Part shown: in pieces, positions 6,265-6,630 of the stretch
Position numbering within the stretch: position 1 is the stretch's first letter
Layout of the letters: each line of letters starts with the position of its first letter
From: an uncultured Oscillospiraceae bacterium
GTDB lineage: Bacteria; Bacillota; Clostridia; Oscillospirales; Ruminococcaceae
Reading direction: 5' to 3'
Assembly: GCA_900543705.1 (NCBI GenBank)
Contig: UQSL01000091.1
Location: 1 to 6,630, forward strand
DNA length: 6,630 nucleotides
The notes under the pieces: model-generated
The model's database searches: none
Told to the model about the DNA's origin: nothing
What the model saw: only the letters and a program-made list of their open reading frames with translations
Translations under genes and position numbers: made by a program

Positions 6265-6584
6265 CCAGCGTATAGAGGAGAAAAAACCAGACAAAACCCT
6301 GTCGAAAAAATCCATCGAACACCAGAACTATTGTAATGGAACACACCGCCCTACTATAAACATGGTCGACTGCGGTGGATCCCTCCGCTATACATTGAGC
6401 ATCCCATTGGATCATGGACAGGCCGTGACCGCCACCAGATTTGAATGCACCGATAAAATAGCAATGTAGCCCGTCTCTGGAGATGTCCTTGCCCTTTTAT
6501 GGCACCGCTGCATGCAATTTTTCGAGGACTGCGGGACTCTTCCCCATTCGGACACTTTGAATAAGCGACTGACAGAATAGATAC
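6265..6584. other. About 320 bases without a recognised gene
   Basis: I recognise no gene, RNA or transposase motif here. The plus-strand frame from ATG 6362 to TAG 6578-6580 is open except for one TAG at 6467-6469, giving 35 then 36 codons, and it stays open upstream to the secA terminator. No ribosome binding site precedes 6362; a GAGGAG at 6275-6280 has no start codon nearby. Minus-strand frames are also largely open over the same stretch, so open frames are weak evidence. It may be a decayed gene fragment, repeat-flanking DNA or a non-coding spacer. Confidence 0.35.
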
Positions 6585-6603
6585 CCACCGGCGTAGCCGG
6601 TGG
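6585..6603. repeat. Perfect hairpin near the right edge (possible IS200/IS605-type or REP-like end)
   Basis: CCACCGGC-GTA-GCCGGTGG, an 8-bp perfect stem with a 3-nt loop. It is followed 12 nt later by a second small hairpin and then the window ends. No T-run follows, so it is not an intrinsic terminator. Paired small hairpins like this mark the subterminal ends of IS200/IS605 elements and REP-type repeats. No transposase is visible, so assignment is tentative. Confidence 0.5.
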
Positions 6604-6615
6604 TTCTGCACAGAC

Positions 6616-6626
6616 GGGCAAAGCCC
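6616..6626. repeat. Second small hairpin at the right edge
   Basis: GGGC-AAA-GCCC, a 4-bp stem with a 3-nt loop, followed by TTTA at the window end. Alone it would be trivial; it is listed because it neighbours the hairpin at 6585-6603. Confidence 0.4.
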
Positions 6627-6630
6627 TTTA

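Noticed and set aside
5692..6315. A 207-codon open frame on the minus strand over the secA 3' end and its terminator
   Set aside because: Runs antisense through the SecA zinc motif and the terminator stem, and its sequence resembles no family.
6332..6358. Possible promoter TTGTAA with 17-nt spacing to CTATAA
   Set aside because: Both boxes match poorly and no gene start follows.

Overview
The window reads as part of a Clostridia chromosome, probably an Oscillospiraceae/Ruminococcaceae-type gut anaerobe. The evidence is a SecA and RecA of clear Firmicutes type, a DUF1385 (YqhQ-type) membrane protein coupled to prmC, GGGAGG-type ribosome binding sites, GTG starts and a moderate-to-high GC content by eye. 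These are housekeeping genes. I see no phage, CRISPR, toxin-antitoxin or complete mobile element, and no convincing new multi-gene system.

Layout. Four genes read leftwards from about position 3222: a 197-residue single-pass membrane protein (possibly related to the N-terminal region of the germination protein YpeB), a DUF1385 polytopic membrane protein, prmC (release-factor glutamine methyltransferase, 1 nt after the DUF1385 stop) and recA (5' part only). The first three look like one operon driven by a sigma-A-type promoter at 3263-3291. recA has its own promoter at 671-699, and two palindromes sit in its control region. On the other side of a roughly 255-base divergent control region, secA reads rightwards from its own promoter (3374-3403). 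It is complete and ends at a strong intrinsic terminator (6235-6264). The last ~370 bases hold no recognised gene and finish in two adjacent hairpins like those at the ends of IS200/IS605-type or REP-like elements.

Both edges look like contig ends. The last ~67 bases of recA (positions 1-67) keep the register of a normal RecA but are full of substitutions and an apparent compensating indel pair, ending in a stop. The right edge stops inside a hairpin-rich stretch that may be a multicopy repeat.

Functional themes are basic: DNA recombination and repair (RecA), termination-factor maturation (PrmC) and protein export (SecA), plus two uncharacterised envelope proteins. The points most worth checking are the palindromes around the recA promoter, the helically phased direct repeats upstream of the secA promoter, the possible YpeB-like protein, a 12-bp perfect inverted repeat inside prmC, and the nature of the two window edges.
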